Source: RGIG8748 sp045544515
GTDB lineage: Bacteria; Bacillota; Clostridia; UMGS1810
Assembly: GCA_045544515.1 (NCBI GenBank)
Contig: JAZPZD010000001.1
Location: forward strand, 1 to 42,609
DNA length: 42,609 nt
Reading direction: 5' to 3'
Part shown: positions 33,553 to 42,394 of the stretch, one piece after another
Layout of the letters: every line of letters starts with the position of its first letter
Numbering within the stretch: position 1 is the first letter of the stretch
Program-made: the position numbers and the translations under genes
Notes under the pieces: generated by a model
The model's database searches: none
What the model was told of the DNA's origin: nothing
The model's input: the letters and a program-made list of their open reading frames with translations, nothing else

Positions 33553-34794
33553 CGGAGATATTCCAAGTCCGTCAAAGTTGACATTGAATATTTGCGCCAG
33601 CTGAAGGAAGGCTCCGGCATTGAGATTAATTAATGCACTCTTGAATGCCTCTTTTTCTTCATCTGTCATTCCGGGGTATTCGTCTGTGCCGTCGCCCTGA
33701 ACGATGTTTCTTATTTCCTGCGCACTTTCTGCATATAAGGAACGGACATAGGTGTTTGATATCACAATTCCTTCATCCTGCAGTGCATAAACCTCTGAAA
33801 CACCATTCATAAGCAGTTCAAAAACTCTTGCACCCTTTTCGTCAAATGTAACCATGTCGCCGTTTAGTTCAACAACCTCAAGTACCATTTCCAAAAGACC
33901 GTATATTTCTTCGCTGTCTATTAGCTCTTCCTCGGTATATGTGGGCTTCTGTGTGGTATTGTCTTCTTCGTTGCCACCCTGATTGCCGCTTCCGTCGTTA
34001 TCGTCTTTGTTATTGTTGTTGCTTGGCTTTCTGTTGGAGCCGCCGGAGCTTCCGGTGTTTATACTGCCAGATGAAGCACTGGTGTTACTCTGAACCGGAT
34101 TTATAAAGAAGCCGTCATCGCTTTCGTCTTTTTTCGTGTCTTCGGTCTTGGGGGGTTCTTGATTTTTCCCGGTTTCTTCCTTTACAAAGCCATCGAGTGC
34201 ACCTGCAAGCTCTCCCCTTGTCATATTCTCGGTGGCACGGAATTTGCCGTCTTCTTCAAGAGATATATGACCTAGTGCTATCATATTGAGCACTGCTTCT
34301 TTTGCCCAGTCGGACACTGTATCTGTAATCTCTGCTGTGCTTTCTGTGGGTGTTTTTACAATTCTTGATAAAATTGTGCAAACCTGTTCTCTGGTGATGG
34401 TGTCTTCGCCGTGGAATCTGCCGTCGCCATAGCCTTTTATATAGCCCTCTTTTATCGCAATAAGTGCATGGGAATAATACCAGTTTTCCGCACTTATGTC
34501 GGTAAATATGTTTTCTGCAGGAGTATTGTACCCAAAGGTGATATTTACCATTTTGCAAAATTCTGCTCTTGTCACTGAATTTTGTGCACGATATGTATAT
34601 GTTCCGTCAGGTTCGGGGATACCGTTGATTATTCCTGCATCCACGAGTTTTTTGATGCTCTTGCCGATTTCGGTTTCATAGTTTACATCTGTCATCACGG
34701 GTTTTGCCGCAGAGGCGGTATCTGCATAGGTGCAGGTGGTAACGCATGTAAATATGAGCAAAACAGACACGAGTAGTGATAAAACTTTTTTCAT
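33547..34794 (-). CDS. SLH-domain surface protein
   Basis: 415 residues. Signal peptide (MKKVLSLLVSVLLIFTCVTT). Three SLH-type repeats at about 30-215 carry TRAEFCKMVN, TREQVCTILSR and TRGELAGALDG; such domains bind pyruvylated wall polymer outside the cell. A low-complexity Ser/Gly/Asn/Asp linker (about 225-285) follows, and then a helical C-terminal domain of about 130 residues that I do not recognise. I chose 34794 because GGAAG precedes it and the signal peptide begins there. Last of the three SLH-operon genes before a terminator. Confidence 0.87.
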   Translation of the reverse strand: MKKVLSLLVSVLLIFTCVTTCTYADTASAAKPVMTDVNYETEIGKSIKKLVDAGIINGIPEPDGTYTYRAQNSVTRAEFCKMVNITFGYNTPAENIFTDISAENWYYSHALIAIKEGYIKGYGDGRFHGEDTITREQVCTILSRIVKTPTESTAEITDTVSDWAKEAVLNMIALGHISLEEDGKFRATENMTRGELAGALDGFVKEETGKNQEPPKTEDTKKDESDDGFFINPVQSNTSASSGSINTGSSGGSNRKPSNNNNKDDNDGSGNQGGNEEDNTTQKPTYTEEELIDSEEIYGLLEMVLEVVELNGDMVTFDEKGARVFELLMNGVSEVYALQDEGIVISNTYVRSLYAESAQEIRNIVQGDGTDEYPGMTDEEKEAFKSALINLNAGAFLQLAQIFNVNFDGLGISPY

Positions 34795-34886
34795 AATGTT
34801 CTTCCTTTCTGCAAATATATCCTTCTTGAATATAATACTTTTCAGACGGACAAAAAGTTGCAAAAACTTCTTTACATTTTGGTGAC

Positions 34887-34920
34887 AAAGGGGGTTGCCG
34901 CCTTTGCAACATCCCCCTTT
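34887..34920 (-). terminator. Hairpin after the giant SLH gene
   Basis: Minus strand: AAAGGGGG-AT-GTTGC pairs with GCAAC-CCCCTTT around a short loop, eight bases after the stop of the giant gene. There is no strong T-tract, so it could be a partial terminator or an mRNA-stabilising structure that sets different levels of the two SLH proteins. Confidence 0.5.
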
Positions 34921-34927
34921 GATTTAA

Positions 34928-37900
34928 TTAGTTATTAAAATAACGCAAATATCTGTGCAGCTCTACTGTATGATCGCCTGTGGAATGACCCTTGATTGTC
35001 TTGGAATCAAGTGTTGCCTTGTATGCATCAACTACATACACAAACTCATCTTCTTCAGGTACAAATCTATACTGATTGAGCTTGGATTTTACTTTAGACA
35101 TTGCTGTTGTAAGCTTTGATACGCCATGATAGTTAGCCTCGTCAAATACTGCAGAGAACATATTGTCTAAATCAAATGCATCTTCGGTATCTTCAAGTAT
35201 AAGCTGATAGAGCTTATATCTGTTGCCGTCTGCATATACGCTTATATTTGCAAAGTCTACAATATCGGTGTAATCTCTGTCAAGATAGTTTTCGTAGAGG
35301 TCATATACCTTTTCTATCTTGTCTTCGAATCTTTCGTAAAGGTCTTCTACCTTTGCACTCTTATTCAAGATGTCTTCCAAAGTAAAGCCCTTGGGCAGAG
35401 ATCCTGTGTTTATGAACTCTGTAATTATGCTGTTTATCTTGTTTAAGCCTCTGCCTGCAAGCGACGAGAGTGCATCAAGCTGGCTCTCAATATCGCCATA
35501 CCATACAACTGCATCATGCATAAGAACCATAAGCTCAAGTGTAGCATCATAGTAGCCTAATATGTCATCCTTTAGTGCATAGCCGCTGTATATTTCATCT
35601 GCCGCCTTGCCCTTGTCAAGATATTTAGCCAACATATCCATATCTATAAGTCTCTTTGCATAGGGGTTAGAATTGAAATCGAGCTTTGACTGGCTGTAGA
35701 GCTTTTCTCTTACCTTGGGCATAATCTTGTTGTATACAGGATATACAAAGTCTGCAATGTAGTTAATACGAACTGCAAGTCTTGTATTAAACTTGTATGA
35801 AGTATCTTCTATGCCGTTATCCAGATCTGCATTTAAGCTGTCTACGGCTTCCTTAATGCCGTCTTTGAGCTGACCTACGAGACCATCAAAATACTTCTCG
35901 ATAGGTGCATCGCCAACCAAATCAACAAGCTTTGTGATCTTTTCGGGGAGATAGGTTGCCTTGATGTTATCGTATGTAAACGAATCCATAAACTTAAGCA
36001 CCATCTCTACAAACATCTTGTTTTCTTTGTTTACGGTTACATAGTCAGAACCCGAAAGCTCTGCAATAAGAGTCTTAAACGCATCGCTGTCCTTAACAGT
36101 CTGGACTGCCTTGTCTGCATACTTGGGAATAAGATCTCCAAGGAAGTCTCTGTCTGCACCTGTTACATAGTCGTCGATAATCTTCTGAAGTTCTGTGTCG
36201 ATTTCATCATCGATGAAAGTCTTGAGGTCTTCTTCGATTGTGCCCTCTACATATTCGTCGAGCATTTCTCCTGCGTATTTCTTTGCAGTGTCTGTAATGA
36301 TGATAGCGATATCACTATCAAGTGCTCCTGCAACATAGTCGTTTATAAGCGACTCTGCATTGTCTCTTACGAGGTCATCAATTACCTGCTTGAAGTCAGG
36401 ATCTACAGAGTAGTTATCATCAATATACTTCTTGATATCAAACTCTTCGATGATCTTGTCTATCATATCGGTAAGATCCTGGTCCGCATTACCTAAAACA
36501 TATGTGTCAACAAGCTCTGTCATTACATCTTTGATAGTGCTTATTACTGTAGGATAGGTATCCGGGTCGTCGTATGCCAATTTTGCCCAGGTTTCTACCT
36601 TTGCTTCATAGAGACTGTCGAAGAATACATGATAGTAGTCTTCAAAGTACTCGTCATAAAGGTCCTCAAAATTGCTGTGATAATATGTATCATAGTGTTC
36701 TTCAAAGAGGTCTATATAATCCTCGTCGGAGAGACCCCAGTAATATGTTTCAAAGTACTCTGCAAAGAGGTCTGCATAGTTTTCATCATAGTAACCTTCA
36801 AAGTGTGTTGCAAACAAGCTGTCATAGTTGTCCTCGTTATCCAGATACTTATCAACTGCACCCGAAAAATCTCTGTCTAAATATTCGGATACCGCTCCTG
36901 CAAAGTCTTTGCCCAAATATGTGGATACCGCTCCTGCAAAGTCTTTGTCTAAATATGTGGATACCGCTCCTGCAAAGTCATTATCCAGGTATGTGGATAC
37001 TGCGTCTGCAAAGTTGTTGTTTAAATATGTGTCTGCACAAGTTTCAAACTTGCTGTCAAAGAACGAGTCAAAATAGGTATCAATAATCGTAGAGTAATTT
37101 TCGTCTACATAGTCATCAAAATTCTCTTCTATGGCTGACTCATATGATGCAACTATGTCGTCATATACCTGCTCATATTCAACATCGTTTTCTAAGCTTC
37201 CGTCTATAAACTTATCTATTATATCGGGTGCTTTGCTTTCGTCAAATCCATTACTTATTAGTAATGCCTTTGTCTCGTCTAAAACTTTGTCGTAAATCTC
37301 TGTGTTTGAAAGAATATCGTCTCTCTTTTCCTCGGCTTTAAGGTCTTGGATAATTCCGGATTTGTTTGTCTGAATGTATTGCTTAATTTCAGTTTCAAAA
37401 GTCGATTTGTTGTTATTAATATACTGTCTTACATCAGATTCAAACGTGGATTTGTTGTCAACTATATACTGCTTGATGTCAGCTTTCAGGCTAGACTCTC
37501 TGTCTATAATAGCCTGTTTGACATCTGCTTTAATGGTCGCCTCTTTGTCTAGTATTCCCTGTTTAACATCAGCTTTTAGGTTAGACTCATTATCTAAAAT
37601 ATAATCCAATACATCGCCCTTAAGAGCAGATTCTTTAGCCACAATGTTTTGTTTTATGGTTTCTTTAAGAGTAGCCTCGTTAGTTAAGATATAATCCAAT
37701 ACATCGGCTTTAAGATTTGCCTCGTTGTCTATGATATACTGTTTTACATCTGCTTTAAACTGATCATCATTTGCAAGTTTGGTCTTGATGTATGTTTTAA
37801 CTTCTGCCTTGAAGTCATCTTTCTTGCTCTTGATATAGGTTTTTATGTTTTCCTTTACTGTAGTGTAGTTGGTTTTGAGATAGTTTGCAACCCTGGTCTT

Positions 37901-40879
37901 TATTTTATCCCTTTCAACAGGGTCGGTACCGTTGATTATCTTTTCTATCTCTATCTTGAGGATTTCCTCTGCTTCTGCATCAGTTTCAAGTGTATGCTTT
38001 AATGATGCCTGAACTTCGGGGTCATCATGAACTATTTGTTCAAGCTCTGCCTTAACGCTGTTACTCTTTAACTGCTTTTCGATATATGCTTTGACATCGG
38101 GATCGCCATTTGTACCAAAGTATGTATCTTCTGCATATTTGGTACCTTCTTCGATAATCTTGTCGCGGAAGCTGGGGTTAGCCATAACTTTCTGGACAAG
38201 GCCGGGGTCATTTAAAACATAATCAAGAGTTGCATCGTTATCAAGGACTGTAGCTACAAAGTCGTCGGAATTTATGATGTTTTCTACAAATGTGTCATTT
38301 GAAGAAATTACTTCCTTAATAAATGCCTCTGTGAGGAATTTGCTTCTTGTGTTTGTATCCGAAAGAACCTCTTTTCTTAAACTATCGTCATTTAAGAGCA
38401 TATCCTGAACAGCCTTTGTTGCGAGCATTTCAGCGATAAATTCTTCGTTTTCAAGGTTCTGGTCTATATACTTATCCACTTCTCTCATTATGAGGTCTTT
38501 TGTTAAGATTTTAGAAAGCGGAATCGGTATTCTGGGGTTTAATATGTTGCCGTCTGTATCTACAAGACCTGTTGATGCAGCCTTGTCGATTGCCATCTGG
38601 TATACATCATAGCCCTGGCTCTTTACAAGCTCAAGATTTCTGCCAAGTGTTCTTCTTGTTGCAGAGAATATATCAAGCAGTGTTTTTGTAACATTGGTAT
38701 CCTCGTTGTATGCCACAGTGACAGTAGTTGCAGGGATATCAATACCTTTAACCGACAGATTGGTGTCGTATGTAAACTTGATATATCTTGTAAGCAAGCA
38801 TATATCCATAGACTGGGTAATGGGCATTGATACATCGTAAAGCACCCATTCTTTGCCGTTGTTGTACCACAGTTCCGGTGTGATTTCGTGCGGTTTGCCG
38901 TCTGAATCTGTGTAACCTTTTTCTATATTATATTCAGCTGGGTCAAGATAAAAGTCAATCTGTGCCTGTGTGAGTTTGTCGCCGCTTTCGACAACATACT
39001 CGCCTCGGTAGTTGTAATCATTCTTTACACCCGAGTACAATCTTACGGTGTGATTTACAATGATTTTTTCGTTTTCATATGTGATTGTTACATCTGCTGT
39101 GGGAACATATGTACTATCTATTTCTACGCCGTTTGCATAGTACTTGGTTTTGTAGCCGTCCTCTTTAACAGCTTCCATTGCCGCTGCAAGCTTTGCATTG
39201 GTGGAAATTGCACTCCCCGCAGCCACTTTGTATTCCACTTCGTTAAATGTAACAACATATACATCCTTGGTAATCTGTACCTGCAAATCTTCGGTTACAT
39301 AGAGTGCAGCTGTTTTAAGTTCGCTGTCTGCAAGGGATGTGACTTCTACAAACTTGAATTCCGCAACGCCCTCTGCTGTGGGGATTACATCAAATGTAAG
39401 TGTAAAGAGGGTGTTTGCATTGGCTAAAAGCTCTGCTGCGGCTATTGCATTGGCACTGTACCACGAAAGGCCTGTGTCTGTGTATTCGAACGTGCCTGCA
39501 AATGTTGCCTTTGCATCCTTTAACGACATCTTTGTGTTATCATAGCTGTATATAAAAGATATTGCAGCTATGTCTTTGATGTCTTCGGGGATTTTGGTTA
39601 TTCTTACATCTACCTTTAGGGCATCGCCGTCAAAGTAATGCTTAAAGTAAAGCTTTGCATCTTCTAATTCTGTGTTTACATATGTGATTGTTACATCGCC
39701 TGTTGGCTTATAATCAAGAATTTCATCGAGTGTCTTTTCTACGCCATCGAGGTAGTATGTAGTTGTGTAGCCTGTTGCATTAACATCTTTCAACGCATCT
39801 GCAAGCTCTGTGTTGGTAGAAATTTTCTCTCCTCTTTTAACATCATATTCTTTGCCATTAAAAGTAACTGTGTAGTACTTTTCAACCGGCTTTGACGATC
39901 CACCGCCGCCTCCGCCGCCAAAAGATTTTTTAAGAAAGGTTGCGGATGTGTCTAACTGTATGCCTTTAAAAATAGCGTCGGTCTTGTAGTTGTTAAAGTT
40001 AACTGTACCGTTTACATCGTGAACAATGATATGTTCGCCCACTGTGCATCCGGATACGAAGTGAACCTTGCCTTCGCCGCCTCTGAAGAGAATTCTTCCT
40101 GTTACCTTTACATCTTTTAGAGTAACATCTCCCTTGCCTACGCCATCGCCAAATACAAGATCGCCGTTTATCACTACATTTTCCAGGTTGACATCGGGTG
40201 CTCTTATGATAGTTGTTGCATATGTAACATTCTTGACATCGCCCGAATTGGATATGTATACCTTAAAGATATTGTGCATTACCTGTGCAAATTCTTCTCT
40301 GGTTATGTAACCCTGGGGGTTTAAGTTGCCATTGCCGTTACCATTTACATAGCCGCGTTTTGCCATTGCATTTACATAAGCACTTGCCCAAGACGAAACA
40401 GATGCACCGTCGGGAAATCCGGAAAGAGAAGATCCGCTTGCATCAGAGAGCACCAAAGCTCTTGCAAGTACTGTAAGCATAGATTCTCTTGTAATGTAGC
40501 TTTCGGGTGCAAAAGAGTTACTGCTCGCACCGACAAAAGTACCCATATTTACTGCTTTCTGTACATCTTGATAATACCAGGCATTTGCGGAAACATCATT
40601 AAATGCGGAAATATCCGCCTTAACCGTTGCACCAAAAGCACGGTTGATAATAGCAGCCGCCTCTGCTCTGGTAAGATTACTCTTGGGAGCAATTGCGCCG
40701 TCGCCCCTTCCTGTGAGCAATCCGTTGTTTACTGCCGCAAGCATTGCCTCTTCGGACCATGTTCCTGCCGGAAAATCCGCAAAGTCATATGCACTTGCAG
40801 CATTGGCAAATACCGGCATAGCACTTATCAAAAGTACTATCGAAAGTATTATTGCCAGAAATCTGTTTGCATACTTCAT
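34928..40879 (-). CDS. Giant SLH surface protein with helical repeats, 1,983 residues
   Basis: Signal peptide (about 1-28, MKYANRFLAIILSIVLLIS). Three SLH domains (about 30-208). A beta-helix-like segment (about 212-316; DVNLENVVINGDLVFGDG). Seven glycines near 322. A 65-residue beta domain (332-400, YYTVTFNGKEYDV) occurs again near 540-605 (VYVVTFNEVEYKV), flanking a cohesin-like beta-sandwich. From about 780 the protein is acidic and helical: 15-residue repeats at about 1037-1180 (NEANLKADVLDYILT type) and 12-residue repeats at about 1282-1347 (YLDKDFAGAVST type), then Tyr/Asp/Glu-rich repeats. Likely a long stalk anchored to the wall. AGGAGG precedes the ATG. It lies 17 bases after the gene at 41706-40897. 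Confidence 0.9.
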   Translation of the reverse strand: MKYANRFLAIILSIVLLISAMPVFANAASAYDFADFPAGTWSEEAMLAAVNNGLLTGRGDGAIAPKSNLTRAEAAAIINRAFGATVKADISAFNDVSANAWYYQDVQKAVNMGTFVGASSNSFAPESYITRESMLTVLARALVLSDASGSSLSGFPDGASVSSWASAYVNAMAKRGYVNGNGNGNLNPQGYITREEFAQVMHNIFKVYISNSGDVKNVTYATTIIRAPDVNLENVVINGDLVFGDGVGKGDVTLKDVKVTGRILFRGGEGKVHFVSGCTVGEHIIVHDVNGTVNFNNYKTDAIFKGIQLDTSATFLKKSFGGGGGGGSSKPVEKYYTVTFNGKEYDVKRGEKISTNTELADALKDVNATGYTTTYYLDGVEKTLDEILDYKPTGDVTITYVNTELEDAKLYFKHYFDGDALKVDVRITKIPEDIKDIAAISFIYSYDNTKMSLKDAKATFAGTFEYTDTGLSWYSANAIAAAELLANANTLFTLTFDVIPTAEGVAEFKFVEVTSLADSELKTAALYVTEDLQVQITKDVYVVTFNEVEYKVAAGSAISTNAKLAAAMEAVKEDGYKTKYYANGVEIDSTYVPTADVTITYENEKIIVNHTVRLYSGVKNDYNYRGEYVVESGDKLTQAQIDFYLDPAEYNIEKGYTDSDGKPHEITPELWYNNGKEWVLYDVSMPITQSMDICLLTRYIKFTYDTNLSVKGIDIPATTVTVAYNEDTNVTKTLLDIFSATRRTLGRNLELVKSQGYDVYQMAIDKAASTGLVDTDGNILNPRIPIPLSKILTKDLIMREVDKYIDQNLENEEFIAEMLATKAVQDMLLNDDSLRKEVLSDTNTRSKFLTEAFIKEVISSNDTFVENIINSDDFVATVLDNDATLDYVLNDPGLVQKVMANPSFRDKIIEEGTKYAEDTYFGTNGDPDVKAYIEKQLKSNSVKAELEQIVHDDPEVQASLKHTLETDAEAEEILKIEIEKIINGTDPVERDKIKTRVANYLKTNYTTVKENIKTYIKSKKDDFKAEVKTYIKTKLANDDQFKADVKQYIIDNEANLKADVLDYILTNEATLKETIKQNIVAKESALKGDVLDYILDNESNLKADVKQGILDKEATIKADVKQAIIDRESSLKADIKQYIVDNKSTFESDVRQYINNNKSTFETEIKQYIQTNKSGIIQDLKAEEKRDDILSNTEIYDKVLDETKALLISNGFDESKAPDIIDKFIDGSLENDVEYEQVYDDIVASYESAIEENFDDYVDENYSTIIDTYFDSFFDSKFETCADTYLNNNFADAVSTYLDNDFAGAVSTYLDKDFAGAVSTYLGKDFAGAVSEYLDRDFSGAVDKYLDNEDNYDSLFATHFEGYYDENYADLFAEYFETYYWGLSDEDYIDLFEEHYDTYYHSNFEDLYDEYFEDYYHVFFDSLYEAKVETWAKLAYDDPDTYPTVISTIKDVMTELVDTYVLGNADQDLTDMIDKIIEEFDIKKYIDDNYSVDPDFKQVIDDLVRDNAESLINDYVAGALDSDIAIIITDTAKKYAGEMLDEYVEGTIEEDLKTFIDDEIDTELQKIIDDYVTGADRDFLGDLIPKYADKAVQTVKDSDAFKTLIAELSGSDYVTVNKENKMFVEMVLKFMDSFTYDNIKATYLPEKITKLVDLVGDAPIEKYFDGLVGQLKDGIKEAVDSLNADLDNGIEDTSYKFNTRLAVRINYIADFVYPVYNKIMPKVREKLYSQSKLDFNSNPYAKRLIDMDMLAKYLDKGKAADEIYSGYALKDDILGYYDATLELMVLMHDAVVWYGDIESQLDALSSLAGRGLNKINSIITEFINTGSLPKGFTLEDILNKSAKVEDLYERFEDKIEKVYDLYENYLDRDYTDIVDFANISVYADGNRYKLYQLILEDTEDAFDLDNMFSAVFDEANYHGVSKLTTAMSKVKSKLNQYRFVPEEDEFVYVVDAYKATLDSKTIKGHSTGDHTVELHRYLRYFNN
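36840..37035 (-). repeat. 12-residue coding repeats
   Basis: About six in-frame 36-base units encode YLDNDFAGAVST and close variants. The central units are almost identical at DNA level, which points to recent expansion; the outer ones have drifted. Part of the giant SLH protein, not an independent element. Confidence 0.85.
37340..37770 (-). repeat. 15-residue coding repeats
   Basis: About nine in-frame 45-base units encode the pattern NExxLKADVxxYIxx (for example NESNLKADVKQGILD and KEATIKADVKQAIID). They are more diverged at DNA level than the 12-residue repeats. Predicted helical, coiled-coil-like spacing. Confidence 0.85.
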
Positions 40880-40896
40880 ATTCTTCTCCTCCTGAA

Positions 40897-41706
40897 TTAC
40901 TTGTAGTCTTCGTCATTCATCTTGTTTAAATAGTATGACTTTTTCAAGCTCTTTTCTTTATAATAATATTGTTTGATTTCTTTTACAGTGTTTAAATCCC
41001 CGCCGACCTTCGTAAGCTCTGCCTCGAGCTCCTTTAGAAGAGCGTTGACAGTTCGGTCACAATTGAGCTCAAGAGCAGTAACCTCACCTGTATAGCTATC
41101 TATAATCGCGGGTATCTGATCTCTCTTGTAGCGGATAGCTTTGTAATCCGCATATGCCTTGTCGCCTATAGCCTCGAGCTGCTTTATAAAATCCGCCTGT
41201 ATTACATATAGCTCTGCGATTATCTCGGATGCTCTGTCCTTTGGTGCAGGCGGTTCCTCCTCTTTGGGTGGTTCCTCCCTGGGCGGAGTTTGCTCGGAAG
41301 GCAGCGGTTTGTCCGCAGTGTTGGCATCGCTCTCCGGCTCTTTGTTGACCTCTTTGGAAGATAACACTTCCTCAAGAGTAGTATCGCCTTTGACAATGCT
41401 TATTGCTTCTTCCTTGGTGATTTTGCCATCGGAAAGAGCCTGTGCCTCGTCCTCGGTCAAGTCGCCGCGTATATCGATATTCGGGTCTTTTTTTGCGATT
41501 TCTTCTATTTTGTTTTTGTTTGCTTCCATCTTGCTCTCGAGCTGTTTGGTGGAATATCTCTGGGAATTAACAAAGGAAACTATATTGTCCCAATTAAAGA
41601 CCATATTTGTAATACCCTTGTACCTGATGCAAAGCACTGCAATAACCGCAATCACCAAACCCAAAAGGCTTAACAGAGCAATTTTTAATGCCTTCTTTTT
41701 TTTCAT
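40897..41706 (-). CDS. Membrane-anchored protein with proline-rich linker
   Basis: 269 residues. One N-terminal transmembrane helix (about 7-28, ALLSLLGLVIAVIAVLC). The outside portion has helices (RYSTKQLESKMEANKNKIEE), a segment DLTEDEAQALSDGKITKEEA, a Pro/Glu-rich linker (about 140-165, PPREEPPKEEEPPAP) and a C-terminal coiled-coil-like domain with YKAIRYKRDQIPAIID. No family name known to me. As first gene of the SLH operon it may help export or anchor the giant protein. Start at 41706 with AGGAG; a GTG at 41736 is upstream of that site. Confidence 0.82.
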   Translation of the reverse strand: MKKKKALKIALLSLLGLVIAVIAVLCIRYKGITNMVFNWDNIVSFVNSQRYSTKQLESKMEANKNKIEEIAKKDPNIDIRGDLTEDEAQALSDGKITKEEAISIVKGDTTLEEVLSSKEVNKEPESDANTADKPLPSEQTPPREEPPKEEEPPAPKDRASEIIAELYVIQADFIKQLEAIGDKAYADYKAIRYKRDQIPAIIDSYTGEVTALELNCDRTVNALLKELEAELTKVGGDLNTVKEIKQYYYKEKSLKKSYYLNKMNDEDYK

Positions 41707-41766
41707 TTTTTCTCCTATTTTTACAATTAAAAACACTTATTCACAACAACTGATTATACACTATCT

Positions 41767-41795
41767 ATTTTACACTTTGTACGCATTATTGTCAA
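41767..41795 (-). promoter_or_regulatory. SigA-type promoter of the SLH operon
   Basis: Minus strand: perfect TTGACA (41795-41790), a 17-base spacer, and TAAAAT (41772-41767). It lies just inside the right end of the element and overlaps the end of the truncated 5' part of the split gene. The element therefore brings its own vegetative promoter for its cargo. Confidence 0.8.
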
Positions 41796-42354
41796 TAGTA
41801 TAATGCCCCCTTGGACTACCTTTTAATGTCGTATTTTGCAAATTGCACCAATACGACTCAGGGTTTTTGTGTATTATGTTGGCACATACATCAATGTGTG
41901 CCTCAGGAAGATTGTTTTTGTGCCAGAGCTGAACATCGTCACCATCAAATTTGTACTTGGAACGGAATGTTTTTGCATTGCCTTCCGAACCAAAAAGGAT
42001 TACTTTTTTGTCATATACGCTAAGTCCCTCGATTGTACAAGGTCTGCCTACACCGGTGAATACATCAAGTGTGATTTTGAAGAAAATCCTCAAATCAACA
42101 GAGTAGTATCCGCGATTAAACTGCACCGGTTCAACATCGGAATAAATCCAGATTATTTCTGCTTTTTTTATCTTGACGCTTATTGCTCTGTCCACGAGGC
42201 ACTGACCAGCCTCTGTGAGATATACTCTTAAGTTTTCGATACATTCTTTGTCCCTGCAGGAATCATATATTTTTCCTGTTTCTATGCAGGTATTGCCGCT
42301 GCCGCAATTTGTCTGGCAAGACTGATTGCAGCCGGGAAGCACTCTTTCACCCAT
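41770..42354 (-). CDS. Split cysteine-rich gene, 5' part
   Basis: 194 residues as it stands; the first 155 (to 41890) belong to the ancestral protein. Cysteine-rich N-terminus (CNQSCQTNCGSGNTC), then CRDKECIENLRVYLTEAGQ and DKKVILFGSEGNAKTF-like text (YDKKVILFGSEGNAKTF). The last 39 residues (from CANIIHKNPESYW) are encoded by the element and look random. The expected continuation VVDPVALGAK is found at 32660. Start ATG at 42354 with GGGAGG eight bases upstream. Without removal of the element, a shortened protein would be made. Function unknown. Confidence 0.83.
   Translation of the reverse strand: MGERVLPGCNQSCQTNCGSGNTCIETGKIYDSCRDKECIENLRVYLTEAGQCLVDRAISVKIKKAEIIWIYSDVEPVQFNRGYYSVDLRIFFKITLDVFTGVGRPCTIEGLSVYDKKVILFGSEGNAKTFRSKYKFDGDDVQLWHKNNLPEAHIDVCANIIHKNPESYWCNLQNTTLKGSPRGHYTIDNNAYKV
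41897..41902 (-). repeat. Junction repeat at the right element end
   Basis: GGCACA, 13 bases before a GT at 41889-41888, mirrors 32673-32668 and 32660-32659. Here it is part of a small inverted repeat, GGCACA and TGTGCC around ten bases (41902-41881), of the kind bound by recombinase dimers. Confidence 0.65.
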
Positions 42355-42394
42355 TATAAATTCCTCCCAATAGTTTGATTTACTGCTTCAGTAC

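Larger units (their letters stand above)
32668..41902 (-). mobile_element. Skin-like intervening element, 9,229 bp
   Basis: Runs from the left GGCACA to the right GGCACA. It holds a serine recombinase at one end, two SLH proteins and a membrane protein, all on the minus strand. It separates two parts of one gene. Removing 9,229 bp anywhere between the shared bases restores a single frame, NNLPEAQTEVVDPVALG or NNLPEAHIDVVDPVALG depending on the exact crossover. There are no phage structural, lysis or replication genes. The orientation of all cargo is the same as the split gene. Confidence 0.82.

Noticed and set aside
36574..37086. Plus-strand frames opposite the repeats of the giant gene
   Set aside because: They are mirror products of the repeated coding sequence on the other strand, without ribosome sites.
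36840..37770. CRISPR-like spaced repeats
   Set aside because: Units are contiguous, in frame and encode a regular helical protein; there are no unique spacers and no cas genes.
32668..41902. Prophage
   Set aside because: No capsid, tail, lysis, replication or repressor genes; only a recombinase and surface proteins.
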